The notes under the pieces are model-generated. The model searched no databases. It was given only the letters and a program-made list of their open reading frames with translations, and had not been told where the DNA came from. Of a DNA stretch of 64,000 bases, positions 17,871 to 27,067 are shown piece after piece. Position numbers and translations under genes: made by a program. This DNA is from Alteripontixanthobacter maritimus (lineage in GTDB: Bacteria; Pseudomonadota; Alphaproteobacteria; Sphingomonadales; Sphingomonadaceae), in contig NZ_QBKA01000002.1 in NCBI RefSeq assembly GCF_003340475.1, positions 505,501-569,500 on the forward strand, in the 5' to 3' direction. How positions within the stretch are numbered: position 1 is the first letter of the stretch; each line of letters starts with the position of its first letter.

Positions 17871-19198
17871 ATGCCACCACGGATAAAGGCGCGGCCGGCG
17901 CGCAGCCCATTCCTGGCGGCGCAAACAGGCATTTCGTCCTGGCAGCGGGCGGAACCGGTGGCCATCTGGTGCCCGCATTTGCGCTGGCGGCGGAACTGGA
18001 ACGGCGCGGCCACCATGTCGCCTTGATAACCGACGAACGCGGCGCGGACATTCCGGGCAAACCCGATTTCCTGCCCGCTCACGTCCTTCCCGCAGGCCGC
18101 TTCGGCAAGAACCCGCTGACCTGGATCAAGGGCATCAAGGCCGTGTGGGAAGGGCGCAGGATGGCGCTTCGCCTGTTCGAAAGCTTCCAGCCGAGCGCCG
18201 TCATCGGCTTCGGCGGATACCCTGCCTTACCCACGATGCTGGCGGCAACATCCGCCGAAATTCCCGCGATCGTCCACGAACAAAATGCCGTATTGGGGCG
18301 TGTGAACCGGCTGATGGCCGGACGGGTCGATGCCATTGCGACCTCCTACCCCAAGGTGGAGCGTCTGGCTGGCAAACACGCGAACAAGGCGCATTTGGTT
18401 GGCAACCCGGTGCGTCCGGCTGTGCTTTCCCTGCGCGATGAACCATTTCCCGAACTGTCCGAGGACGGGTTGTTGCGCGTGCTGGTGACAGGGGGAAGCC
18501 AGGGTGCGCGGGTCTTGTCAGAAGTGGTGCCGGACGGTCTCGCCATGCTGCCGCCTGCCTTGCGCAGCCGTCTGCAGGTCACGCAGCAATGCCGCGCAGA
18601 GGATGTGGACGCGGTGCGGGGGCGGTATGCGGACCATGGCATCCCCGCCGAACTCGGTACTTATTTCGAGGATATGGAAGCGCGCCTCGCCGATGCGCAT
18701 CTGTTCATCGGCCGCGCGGGTGCATCGACAATTGCCGAACTTACCGCCGTGGGCCGGCCTGCCATCCTGATCCCGCTCCCCATCGCGACCGACGACCATC
18801 AGGCTGCCAACACCCGCGAAATGACGAAGGCAGGCGGCGCGCGCATGATCCGGCAGCCGAAAAGCACTATTGATGATCTAAGCCGCAAGGGTGAGGAAGC
18901 GAACAAGCAGCGTCTGAAACAATCGGACGAATTGCAGAAGTTGGCGAAAGAAATTTGTCGCCAGATCAGGGTTCTTGCCGATCAGCCGGACGCGCTTGCC
19001 AACGCCGCCCATGCCGCATGGAATTGCGGGCGACCCAAGGCGGCGAAGGACTTGGCCGATCTGGTCGAAAGCTTCGGCGGGGCAGAATTGATGGATGTGA
19101 TCCGGGTCGGCGGCAACAATGCGCGCGGCGCTACGCAGGGCCATGCGGTGGGCCAGACCGCCACGCGCGACAGCGTAACCGAAAAGGGCGCGAAATGA
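17867..19198 (+). CDS. murG: Lipid II synthase MurG with an internal insertion and C-terminal extension
   Basis: Peripheral glycosyltransferase adding GlcNAc to lipid I at the inner membrane face. GGTGGH (28-33) and GFGGYP (115-120) are the N-domain loops; HEQN (137-140) and the RAGAST/E motif (283-291) are also intact. The protein is 443 residues against roughly 360 usual. Apart from about 20 extra residues at the N-terminus, a highly charged stretch of about 20 residues (roughly 336-357) sits where family members continue directly from I-R-Q-P-K into the last helices, and a tail of about 30 residues follows the normal end near 410. Confidence 0.92.
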   Translation: MNATTDKGAAGAQPIPGGANRHFVLAAGGTGGHLVPAFALAAELERRGHHVALITDERGADIPGKPDFLPAHVLPAGRFGKNPLTWIKGIKAVWEGRRMALRLFESFQPSAVIGFGGYPALPTMLAATSAEIPAIVHEQNAVLGRVNRLMAGRVDAIATSYPKVERLAGKHANKAHLVGNPVRPAVLSLRDEPFPELSEDGLLRVLVTGGSQGARVLSEVVPDGLAMLPPALRSRLQVTQQCRAEDVDAVRGRYADHGIPAELGTYFEDMEARLADAHLFIGRAGASTIAELTAVGRPAILIPLPIATDDHQAANTREMTKAGGARMIRQPKSTIDDLSRKGEEANKQRLKQSDELQKLAKEICRQIRVLADQPDALANAAHAAWNCGRPKAAKDLADLVESFGGAELMDVIRVGGNNARGATQGHAVGQTATRDSVTEKGAK

Positions 19199-20622
19199 GC
19201 GGCGTTTCCACCGATATCGGGACCATCCACTTCGTCGGCATCGGCGGCATCGGCATGTCCGGCATCGCGGAAGTGATGCACAATCTGGGCTACACCGTGC
19301 AGGGTAGCGACATTGCCGAAGGGCCCAGCGTGGAACGCCTGCGTGCGCGCGGTATCGAAGTATCCATCGGCCATGCGGAAGAAAATGTCGACGGCGTGGC
19401 GGTGGTTGTCACTTCGACTGCAGTGCGCCGCACGAACCCCGAAGTGGCCGCCGCGCTGGAAAACCGCATTCCCGTGGTACGTCGCGCCGAAATGCTGGCC
19501 GAACTGATGCGGCTGAAGCGCACCGTTGCGGTCGCCGGAACGCATGGCAAGACCACTACCACCAGCATGATCGCTGCATTGCTCGATGCAGGAGGGGTTG
19601 ACCCGACTGTCATCAACGGCGGCATCATCAATCAGTACGGTTCCAACGCCCGGCTGGGTGACAGCGAATGGATGGTTGTGGAAGCCGACGAAAGCGACGG
19701 CAGCTTCCTGCGTCTGGACGGTCAGATCGCGGTCGTGACCAATATCGATCCCGAACACCTCGACCATTATGGCAGCTTCGACGCCGTAAAAGACGCGTTC
19801 GTGGAATTTATCGAGAACGTGCCGTTCTACGGCGTGGCGGTGCTGTGCATCGACCATCCCGAAGTGCAAGGCGTCATCAGCAAGGTGCGCGACCGGCGCG
19901 TGCTGACATATGGCTTTTCCGCGCAGGCCGATCTGCGCGGAGAGAATATTCGCAGCGAAGGCGGCTCCAACGTGTTCGATGCGGTGCTGCGAGCCCGCGA
20001 TGGTAGTGTGACGCGGATCGATGACATTCGCCTTCCCATGCCCGGACGGCACAATGTCCAGAACGCGCTGGCAGCAGTGGCCGTAGCGCTGGAAATGGGC
20101 TGCGACACGGACATCATCTGCAATGGTTTTGCACAGTTCGACGGGGTGAAGCGGCGCTTCTCGCATGTCGGCGAGACTGGCGGAGCCGCGATAATAGACG
20201 ATTATGCCCATCACCCGGTGGAAATTCGTGCCGTGCTGTCGGCAGCGCGCGAAGCGGTCAGCAGCGCGAAAGTCCCGGGCCGGGTCATCGCGGTAGCGCA
20301 GCCGCATCGCTATTCCAGGCTGGGCGATCTGATGGAGGACTTCCAGACCGCCTTCAACGATGCGGATATCATCTATGTGACACCCGTCTACACGGCCGGC
20401 GAAGACCCTATCGAAGGCGTTAGCGCTGACGCTCTTGTGTCTGGCCTACGTGATCGCGGCCACCGGTCCGCTTCCGTCGTGGCCAATGCCGAGGAGTTGG
20501 CAGTCGAACTGGCAGGAGTGGTCCAGGAAGGCGATATGGTTGTCTGCCTTGGTGCGGGCGACATAACCAAATGGGCCGCCAGTCTTGCCGATGCTGTCGA
20601 TACCAAACGAGCTGCGGCATGA
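19195..20622 (+). CDS. murC: UDP-N-acetylmuramate--L-alanine ligase
   Basis: First Mur ligase, adding L-Ala to UDP-MurNAc. 475 residues from ATG 19195, overlapping the murG stop by 4 bases; the longer frame to 18955 lies inside murG and is discarded. The N-terminal Rossmann motif GIGGIGMSG (15-23) and the P-loop GTHGKT (115-120) are diagnostic of Mur[11 protein letters not shown] follows in the C-terminal half. The stop overlaps the murB ATG. Confidence 0.96.
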   Translation: MSGVSTDIGTIHFVGIGGIGMSGIAEVMHNLGYTVQGSDIAEGPSVERLRARGIEVSIGHAEENVDGVAVVVTSTAVRRTNPEVAAALENRIPVVRRAEMLAELMRLKRTVAVAGTHGKTTTTSMIAALLDAGGVDPTVINGGIINQYGSNARLGDSEWMVVEADESDGSFLRLDGQIAVVTNIDPEHLDHYGSFDAVKDAFVEFIENVPFYGVAVLCIDHPEVQGVISKVRDRRVLTYGFSAQADLRGENIRSEGGSNVFDAVLRARDGSVTRIDDIRLPMPGRHNVQNALAAVAVALEMGCDTDIICNGFAQFDGVKRRFSHVGETGGAAIIDDYAHHPVEIRAVLSAAREAVSSAKVPGRVIAVAQPHRYSRLGDLMEDFQTAFNDADIIYVTPVYTAGEDPIEGVSADALVSGLRDRGHRSASVVANAEELAVELAGVVQEGDMVVCLGAGDITKWAASLADAVDTKRAAA

Positions 20623-21596
20623 CACAGCCGGGTGATTTCGAACCAGGTGAACAGGGCGCCGCTCCCGACGGTGACGGCAATCTGGTTGGCCGCGGAAGTT
20701 TGCCCGGCCCGGTTTCGATGCACGGCATATCCGGCAAGCTGACGGCGAACGCTCCGTTGGCGAAGCTGGTCTGGTTCAAGGCGGGCGGCGCAGCGGACTG
20801 GCTGTTCGAGCCTGCCGACGCCGCCGATCTGCGCGAATTTCTGGCGCGCGTCGGCGGGGCTATGCCGGTCATGGCGTTGGGTCTCGGATCCAACCTCATC
20901 ATCCGTGACGGGGGTGTGCCCGGCGTGGTGGTGAAGCTGGGCAAACCGTTCGCGAATGTTGAAACGAACGCCGACCATATCGTTTCATGCGGCGCTGGCG
21001 CCCATGGGATACTGGTCGCATCCGCCGCGCGCGATGCGGGCATTGCCGGGCTGGAATTCCTGCGCGGCATACCAGGCACCGTGGGCGGCTTCGTGCGGAT
21101 GAATGGCGGGGCGTACGGCGCGGAAGTATCCGACATACTGATCGATTGCGACGTCGTGATGCCGGGCGGCGCATATATGACGTTGCCTGCCGCCGACCTG
21201 CAATACTCCTACCGCCATTCGGCCTTGCCCGAAGGCGCGGTGGTGGTCTCCGCCCGCTTCCAGGGGAAACCCGGCGACCCTGCGCACATTGGTGCGGAAA
21301 TGGACCGGATTGCCGAAGCGCGCGAGGAATCGCAGCCGCTGCGTACCAAGACCGGCGGATCGACTTTCAAGAACCCCGAAGGCGGGAAGGCCTGGAAGCT
21401 CGTCGACGAGGCGGGTTGCCGCGGCTTGATGCTGGGCGGCGCACAAGTGAGCGAGAAACACACCAACTTCCTCATCAACACCGGCGATGCGACCAGTGCG
21501 AATATCGAAGGGCTGGGTGAGCTGGTGCGCGACAAGGTGAAGGTCCAGTCAGGCTACGCGCTCGAATGGGAAATTCAGCGGGTAGGCAGGCCATGA
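20619..21596 (+). CDS. murB: UDP-N-acetylmuramate dehydrogenase (UDP-N-acetylenolpyruvoylglucosamine reductase)
   Basis: FAD enzyme that reduces UDP-GlcNAc-enolpyruvate to UDP-MurNAc. 325 residues. FAD-binding motifs are [12 protein letters not shown] (88-99) and GIPGTVGG (150-157); the catalytic serine is expected at S248 in TGGSTFKNP. About 30 Gly/Pro/Asp-rich residues before the usual start are unusual; the first ATG overlaps murC, but an internal start such as M34 would give the family length. Type II MurB, lacking the extra C-terminal loop of the E. coli type, is likely. Confidence 0.94.
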   Translation: MTQPGDFEPGEQGAAPDGDGNLVGRGSLPGPVSMHGISGKLTANAPLAKLVWFKAGGAADWLFEPADAADLREFLARVGGAMPVMALGLGSNLIIRDGGVPGVVVKLGKPFANVETNADHIVSCGAGAHGILVASAARDAGIAGLEFLRGIPGTVGGFVRMNGGAYGAEVSDILIDCDVVMPGGAYMTLPAADLQYSYRHSALPEGAVVVSARFQGKPGDPAHIGAEMDRIAEAREESQPLRTKTGGSTFKNPEGGKAWKLVDEAGCRGLMLGGAQVSEKHTNFLINTGDATSANIEGLGELVRDKVKVQSGYALEWEIQRVGRP

Positions 21597-22546
21597 ACGA
21601 TCTTGCGAAACTTCACATCGCCGTATTGATGGGCGGCTGGGCGGCGGAGCGCGAGGTGTCGCTGATGTCCGGCAGTGCCATTGCCGATGCGCTGGAAGCC
21701 AAGGGCCACCGCGTGACCCGGATCGACATGGACCGTGACGTGGCCACGCACATCGCAGCCGCTGCGCCCGATGTCGTGTTCAACGCGCTTCACGGCGTGC
21801 CGGGAGAAGACGGCAGCGTGCAGGGAATGCTCGATCTGATGGGCGTGCCCTACACCCATTCCGGGCTCGCCACCTCGGTCATCGCGATCGATAAGCAGCT
21901 AACCAAACAGGCACTGGTACCCGCCGGTATCCCTATGCCGGGCGGGCGGATTGTCCGCAGCGAAGACTTGTTCGCAGCCGACCCTTTGCCGCGCCCATAC
22001 GTCCTGAAGCCGGTTAACGAAGGGTCGTCCGTCGGCGTTGCGATCGTGACGGACGAAAGCGATTACGGCCAGCCTATCGCGCGCGATGCGACGGGCCCGT
22101 GGCAGGATTTCGCACAACTTCTGGCCGAGCCTTTCGTCCGGGGCCGCGAAATGACTACTGCCGTGGTCGACACGCCGGACGGGCCGCGCGCTCTGGGTGT
22201 GACGGAACTCGTCATCGCGAATGGCTGGTACGATTACGAACACAAATACACCGAAGGCCAGACCGACCACATCTGTCCCGCCGAAATCCCGGATGATATC
22301 GCCCGGTTATGCCATCAATACGCGCTGACTGCACACAAGGTGCTGGGGTGCCGTGGCATCAGCCGAACGGATTATCGCTGGGACGACAGCCAGGGCGAGG
22401 ATGGATTGTTCGTGCTGGAAACCAATACGCAGCCCGGCATGACGGCGCTCAGCCTGGCGCCGGAACAGGCCAAAGCGGCCGGGATCGAGTTCGGCGACTT
22501 GCTCGAAATGATCGTGGCAGCGGCTTTGGAGGATGCAGATGGCTAG
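21593..22546 (+). CDS. ddl: D-alanine--D-alanine ligase
   Basis: ATP-grasp enzyme producing the D-Ala-D-Ala used by MurF. 317 residues, beginning with the family opening VLMGGWAAEREVSLMSG. The ATP-grasp motif is PYVLKPVNEGSSVG, the YDYEHKYTEG stretch forms the omega-loop region, and ETNTQPGMT near the end carries the metal-binding residues. The start overlaps murB by 4 bases and the 3' end overlaps ftsQ by 8 bases. Confidence 0.95.
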   Translation: MNDLAKLHIAVLMGGWAAEREVSLMSGSAIADALEAKGHRVTRIDMDRDVATHIAAAAPDVVFNALHGVPGEDGSVQGMLDLMGVPYTHSGLATSVIAIDKQLTKQALVPAGIPMPGGRIVRSEDLFAADPLPRPYVLKPVNEGSSVGVAIVTDESDYGQPIARDATGPWQDFAQLLAEPFVRGREMTTAVVDTPDGPRALGVTELVIANGWYDYEHKYTEGQTDHICPAEIPDDIARLCHQYALTAHKVLGCRGISRTDYRWDDSQGEDGLFVLETNTQPGMTALSLAPEQAKAAGIEFGDLLEMIVAAALEDADG

Positions 22547-23447
22547 CACTATCAAGCGCGGCGGGCGCAATGTCCGTCGCAGCGCCGCCGCCAGCAAGCG
22601 CGCCGCCACCACGCGCCGGGCAAAGGCACGCGGCGGCTCGATGATCGACGGTGCCATGGCGCTGCTTCCCTTTACCGAGGAGCAGCTGCACCGGATATTC
22701 ATGGCCATCATTCTGGGCGGCGCGGTCGCGCTTGCGTGGTTCGTAGCAAGTCTTGCAGGTGTCCCTGCCATGGCGCAGCACCAGCTCGCAATCATCGCCA
22801 GCGATGCGGGTTTCGAAGTGCGCCGAGTGCAAGTGACCGGCGTCGACCGGATGAACGAACTGAAGGTTTATGAACGCGCGCTAGGTCAACGTGATAGACC
22901 TATGCCGCTCGTCGATTTGGCAGCGTTACGTGAGGAGCTCGTCGAACTGCCATGGGTGAAAGACGCGCGGGTATCCCGGCAATTGCCCGATACGCTGGTG
23001 ATCGACATTGTGGAACGCACCCCGCACGCGGTTCTGAAGCGGCCCGACCGGCTGATGCTGATCGACGAGAGCGGCGAGGAGCTGGAGCCAATTTCCGCCG
23101 CCAATGCCAAGGGTATGCTCACCGTCGCTGGCCCCGGTTCGAGCAAGCAGATCGCCGCGCTGACGGGTTTGCTGCAGGCGGCTCCCGCCTTGAAACCGCA
23201 AGTGAGCGAAGCGGAGTGGATCGGCAACCGTCGCTGGAACCTGACATTCAAAACCGGGCAGGTTCTGGCCTTGCCGGAAGGGGACAAGCAGGCGTCCGGT
23301 GCGCTGGTGAATTTCGCGCGGCTTGATGGTGTGAACCGTTTGCTTGGCGGGAAGGTTGCGACATTCGACATGCGCGCGCCGGAGCGTATCTATATGCGTA
23401 TTCCCGGGCGCGAGGCGCGCGAGCTCGATCCCAAGGGCGGCAGTTAA
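22539..23447 (+). CDS. ftsQ: Cell division protein FtsQ
   Basis: Bitopic divisome protein with a periplasmic POTRA domain that binds FtsL-FtsB. 302 residues from ATG 22539; ATG 22533 is in frame but too close to the GGAGG site at 22528-22532, whereas 22539 is spaced correctly. The Arg/Ala-rich cytoplasmic N-terminus (1-35) is typical of alphaproteobacteria. One membrane helix is at about 54-75; the POTRA domain follows at about 93-165 (VRRVQVTG...), then the beta domain. It overlaps ddl by 8 bases. Confidence 0.92.
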   Translation: MASTIKRGGRNVRRSAAASKRAATTRRAKARGGSMIDGAMALLPFTEEQLHRIFMAIILGGAVALAWFVASLAGVPAMAQHQLAIIASDAGFEVRRVQVTGVDRMNELKVYERALGQRDRPMPLVDLAALREELVELPWVKDARVSRQLPDTLVIDIVERTPHAVLKRPDRLMLIDESGEELEPISAANAKGMLTVAGPGSSKQIAALTGLLQAAPALKPQVSEAEWIGNRRWNLTFKTGQVLALPEGDKQASGALVNFARLDGVNRLLGGKVATFDMRAPERIYMRIPGREARELDPKGGS

Positions 23448-23451
23448 GATC

Positions 23452-24735
23452 ATGGGCAAACCGCGCATCGCCAAAGTCTACGCTGCCGTGAATATCGGCA
23501 GTTTCCGCATCTCGGCCATGATCATGGGTGTCAGCGAAACGGGCGAGAACGTCATCCTTGGTAGCGCTCACCGGCAAAGCCAGGGGATCAGGCGCGGCTA
23601 CGTCACCGACATGACCGCCGCCACTTACGCTATTCGCGATGCGGTGGAGCGGGCCGAGAAAGCTGCAGGTACCAGCGTGTCGAGCGTGTGGATCGCCTGC
23701 GCCGGTGCAGGGCTCACCAGCCAGGTAGCCCATGTCGAAATCGATATTGGCGGGCGGCGGATAGAAGACGACGATGTCGAACATCTGCTGTTTGCCGCGC
23801 GCGACAACATCCAGCCCGATGGTCGGATGGTATTACACGCACAACCGGCGCATTACACCCTCGATGGCGCCCATGGCGTAGCCAATCCGCGCGGTCTTCA
23901 CGCAGAGCGTCTGGGTGTAGATATCCACGTGATGCTGGCCGATGGCGCGCCGCTTCGCAACTTGTTGGAAGCGGTGCAGAACGCGCATCTCGATGTTGAG
24001 GCGGTGGTCGCCGCACCGGTCGCAGCAGGCTACGCTTGCCTGACGCCGGAGGAACGCGAGCTGGGCGTCGCGCTGGTGGAAATTGGCGGGCAGGTCACGA
24101 ATGTGGCACTGTACGGTTCGGGAATGTTGCTCGGCCTGAAGCCTATTCCCTTCGGTTCGGACGACATCACGGATGCGCTGGCGGGCGCGTTCGGAATCCG
24201 CCGGTTCCAGGCGGAACGGCTTAAATGCGTCGCCGGTTCGGCAATTGCTGCCCCATCCGATCACCGCGAAATGATCCCCGTCTACGGCCCGGGAGACGAT
24301 GGTGAGAGCTTGCCTCATGCGCGCGGGGCGGACGACCGCAACCGGGTGCCGCGCGCCGAGATCGTCTCGGTCGTGACGGAACAGTTGGGGCGCCTCAGTA
24401 CTGAAATCAGCAAGGCACTGAAGACCATGGGGTTTTCCGGTGCTCGCAGCAGCCAGTTGACCCTTACAGGCGGCGGGGCGGAAATGGCGGGTCTGGCTGA
24501 ATTCATGCAAGGCGCCATCGGCTGTCCGGTACGAGTTGGGAAGCCGCCGCAATTGCGCGGCCTGCCGGAAGCACACGCAACACCCGGTTTCGCCATGTTG
24601 GCGGGGCTATGCCTCTATGCCGCCGATGATCCGATGGATATTCGTGCGGCCGGTTCAGGATACCAGAAAACCATTCGCCCGACCGGCGTTGGTATGCTCC
24701 AGCGGGTGTTTGGCGCGATGCGGGAGTATTTCTGA
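23452..24735 (+). CDS. ftsA: Cell division protein FtsA
   Basis: Actin-fold ATPase that tethers FtsZ to the membrane. 427 residues from ATG 23452, 4 bases after the ftsQ stop. The actin-like phosphate loops are represented by AAVNIGSFRISA near the start, EIGGQVTNVALYG and LTGGGAEMAG, and the C-terminus ends in an amphipathic segment (VGMLQRVFGAMREYF) that serves as the membrane-targeting sequence. The usual phosphate-1 Asp is replaced by Asn (VNIGSF, where most FtsA have a D-I-G-x pattern), which is worth checking. Confidence 0.94.
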   Translation: MGKPRIAKVYAAVNIGSFRISAMIMGVSETGENVILGSAHRQSQGIRRGYVTDMTAATYAIRDAVERAEKAAGTSVSSVWIACAGAGLTSQVAHVEIDIGGRRIEDDDVEHLLFAARDNIQPDGRMVLHAQPAHYTLDGAHGVANPRGLHAERLGVDIHVMLADGAPLRNLLEAVQNAHLDVEAVVAAPVAAGYACLTPEERELGVALVEIGGQVTNVALYGSGMLLGLKPIPFGSDDITDALAGAFGIRRFQAERLKCVAGSAIAAPSDHREMIPVYGPGDDGESLPHARGADDRNRVPRAEIVSVVTEQLGRLSTEISKALKTMGFSGARSSQLTLTGGGAEMAGLAEFMQGAIGCPVRVGKPPQLRGLPEAHATPGFAMLAGLCLYAADDPMDIRAAGSGYQKTIRPTGVGMLQRVFGAMREYF

Positions 24736-24829
24736 TGACTGCCCGCGCACCCACTGCGAACCATGACAGGTTCCGGCAATTCCCAGCAGTTTCGCAAGGT
24801 TACTCTGTACCACCATGCGTTCCCGGCCC

Positions 24830-24838
24830 TGTGGATAA
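24830..24838. promoter_or_regulatory. Perfect DnaA-box consensus upstream of ftsZ
   Basis: TGTGGATAA at 24830-24838 is the exact reverse complement of the DnaA box TTATCCACA. It sits 91 bases before the ftsZ ATG, in the 193-base gap between ftsA and ftsZ. A GATTC (GANTC, the CcrM methylation site of alphaproteobacteria) lies 12 bases further on at 24851-24855. In Caulobacter, DnaA and CcrM both affect ftsZ transcription. This match suggests direct DnaA control here but is an inference from the sequence. Confidence 0.5.
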
Positions 24839-24928
24839 GGCTGTGGGAACGATTCCGCCCCGAACCCGGTTGTGGCACACTGGACTATCTTTGGTTAATT
24901 CAAGCGCACGCTCCCGAAGGGACATTTC

Positions 24929-26812
24929 ATGAGTATCAATATCGGCCCACCAGAAACCGACGATCTGAAACCACGCATTACCGTGATCGGTGTGGGCGGG
25001 GCCGGCGGTAACGCCATCGCCAACATGATCGACGCAGAGATCGAAGGGGTGGACTTCATCGTTGCCAACACCGATGCGCAGGCGCTCGGCTCGTCCGCAG
25101 CGGAGCAGCGCATCCAGCTCGGCCCTGAAATTACTGGTGGTCTTGGCGCGGGCGCACGTCCCGAAGTGGGCAAGGCTGCTGCAGAAGAAACCGTCAGCGA
25201 AATCGAAGAGTCGCTGAAGGGCGCGAACATGTGCTTCATCGCCGCCGGCATGGGTGGCGGCACCGGCACCGGTGCGGCGCCCGTAATCGCGGAAACCGCC
25301 CGCAATATGGGCGTGTTGACCGTCGGTGTGGTGACCAAGCCGTTCCTGTTCGAGGGCACCCGCCGGATGCGCGCTGCCGAGGCAGGCATCGAGGAGTTGC
25401 AGCGTCACGTCGACACGCTGATCGTGATTCCCAATCAGAACCTGTTCCTGATCGCGAAGGCCGAAACCACTTTCAAGGAAGCGTTCGAACTGGCCGACGA
25501 AGTGTTGCAGCAGGGTGTGCGCTCGATCACCGATCTGATGGTGATGCCGGGTCTCATTAACCTCGACTTTGCCGACGTGAAATCCGTGATGGAGGAAATG
25601 GGCAAGGCGATGATGGGTACGGGCGAGGGCGAGGGTGAAAACCGCGCCTTGGAAGCCGCCGAACGCGCAATCGCCAACCCGTTGCTCGACGGGGTCAGCA
25701 TGGCGGGTGCGAAAGCGGTCATCATCTCGATCATTGGCGGCGACGACATGAAGCTGCTGGAAGTGGACGAAGCGGCCAACCACATCCGCGAACTGGTGGA
25801 CGAGGATGCGAACATAATCCTCGGCTCCGCCTTCAATCCCGATATCTCTGGCAAGATCCGCATCTCCGTCGTCGCGACCGGTATCGAGCAGGACGGTCAG
25901 TCGGCTGGGCCGAGAGCCGGTTCGCGCGACACGAGCTCGTTCCAGCTGGGTGACAGCCGTCCGCCGAGGCGGCCAGTGCTCGACCTGACCGGCGATGATG
26001 ATGAGAACGGTGCCTTCGCTGGCGATGCAGATGATGGTGCCAGCGACAGCGCCAGAGATGGGAAAGGCGACGATGCGGCAGCAGAAGGCTTGCTCGCTTC
26101 CAAGGCTACGGGCGATTTCAGCGCACCGAAGCGCGCGCCGCTTGACTTGTCTACCATGGGCGCGGCCGAGGACTTCGGTCACGAAGACGGCGAAGGTAAC
26201 ACTGGCGATACGAATGATGGCGAAGACGACGTCGAAGGCATCGTCGATCCGCTCGCCGGAATGCGCAATCGAGATCCCGAACCGTTCGAGCTACGCGGTG
26301 GTGAAAACGCAGACGAAACCGGCGGCGACAATGGATCTGACAGCAATGGCGGGATCGAGCCTCCGGCAGAAGATGGCGGAGTGGGTGTCGTTGGTGACGG
26401 CGGCTTTGGTGGCAGCGAGAAAGCGAAACCACCCAAACCCAAGGTATACTCCGACGATGACGATTGGGGCGGCGACAGCGATGGCGCACGTAAACCCCTG
26501 AACCTGTCAGCCAGCGAGACCGGCACTGCGGGCCCGGAAGGTGGCTCCGACGATGGGGACGAGCTGTTGCTGGATGCAGATCGTCTCGCAGAAGAGAACG
26601 CACCGGTTCAACAGGGCGGCAGACGACGCGGACTGGTGTCGGGCAGCGAGAGCAAGGCCGCCGGTGGCGGAACGCTGTTCGAACGCATGGCCAACCTGTC
26701 GCGCGGCAGCAACTCCGACGAAGACGATGGTGATGATGACGAAGGCGGCGACGACAACGGCTCCGGCGCGATCAATATTCCGCGCTTCTTGGGCCGTCAG
26801 AACAATCAGTAA
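24929..26812 (+). CDS. ftsZ: Cell division protein FtsZ with a very long acidic linker
   Basis: Tubulin-like GTPase that forms the Z-ring. 627 residues, well above the 380 of E. coli and about 500 typical of alphaproteobacteria. The GTPase core ends near residue 315 and has [10 protein letters not shown] (21-30) and the tubulin signature GGGTGTG at 109-115. About 300 residues of Asp/Glu/Gly/Ser-rich, low-complexity linker follow, and the protein closes with the conserved C-terminal peptide NIPRFLGRQ used to bind FtsA and other partners. Ribosome-binding site GAAGGGA precedes the ATG. The cluster appears to end here. Confidence 0.95.
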   Translation: MSINIGPPETDDLKPRITVIGVGGAGGNAIANMIDAEIEGVDFIVANTDAQALGSSAAEQRIQLGPEITGGLGAGARPEVGKAAAEETVSEIEESLKGANMCFIAAGMGGGTGTGAAPVIAETARNMGVLTVGVVTKPFLFEGTRRMRAAEAGIEELQRHVDTLIVIPNQNLFLIAKAETTFKEAFELADEVLQQGVRSITDLMVMPGLINLDFADVKSVMEEMGKAMMGTGEGEGENRALEAAERAIANPLLDGVSMAGAKAVIISIIGGDDMKLLEVDEAANHIRELVDEDANIILGSAFNPDISGKIRISVVATGIEQDGQSAGPRAGSRDTSSFQLGDSRPPRRPVLDLTGDDDENGAFAGDADDGASDSARDGKGDDAAAEGLLASKATGDFSAPKRAPLDLSTMGAAEDFGHEDGEGNTGDTNDGEDDVEGIVDPLAGMRNRDPEPFELRGGENADETGGDNGSDSNGGIEPPAEDGGVGVVGDGGFGGSEKAKPPKPKVYSDDDDWGGDSDGARKPLNLSASETGTAGPEGGSDDGDELLLDADRLAEENAPVQQGGRRRGLVSGSESKAAGGGTLFERMANLSRGSNSDEDDGDDDEGGDDNGSGAINIPRFLGRQNNQ

Positions 26813-26861
26813 GAACGGACTACCCGATCGGGGGTATTTGGCCCTTGTGTAAGGGTTTGCT

Positions 26862-26902
26862 GGCGGGGATAGTCTCAGGGCTACCCCGCCGGCATTCGTT
26901 TT
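26862..26902 (+). terminator. Possible terminator after the dcw cluster
   Basis: GGCGGGG at 26862-26868 pairs with CCCCGCC at 26884-26890, with TAG/CTA extending the stem inward past one bulged base. TTTT follows at 26899-26902, about 8 bases past the stem, so it is a weak or imperfect intrinsic terminator. The 26813-27067 gap holds no gene that I can support. Confidence 0.35.
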
Positions 26903-27067
26903 GACGGACCTGTTGCCCGTCCCGGCCCGGATCGACGGGCCTGTTCTGTGGCCGTTCAGCACCTGCGCGATACCGGTCGGCCTAGCAGATGCAGCGCTGC
27001 CAGGCTCGTAATGGCTCTTGCACCGCTGGCTTGCATAATGCCCATTAGCTTGAGATTATAGCCTTAC

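Noticed and set aside
24890-24905. A TTAATTC stretch upstream of ftsZ as a CtrA site
   Set aside because: The full TTAA-N7-TTAA pattern is not present; only one half-site is there.
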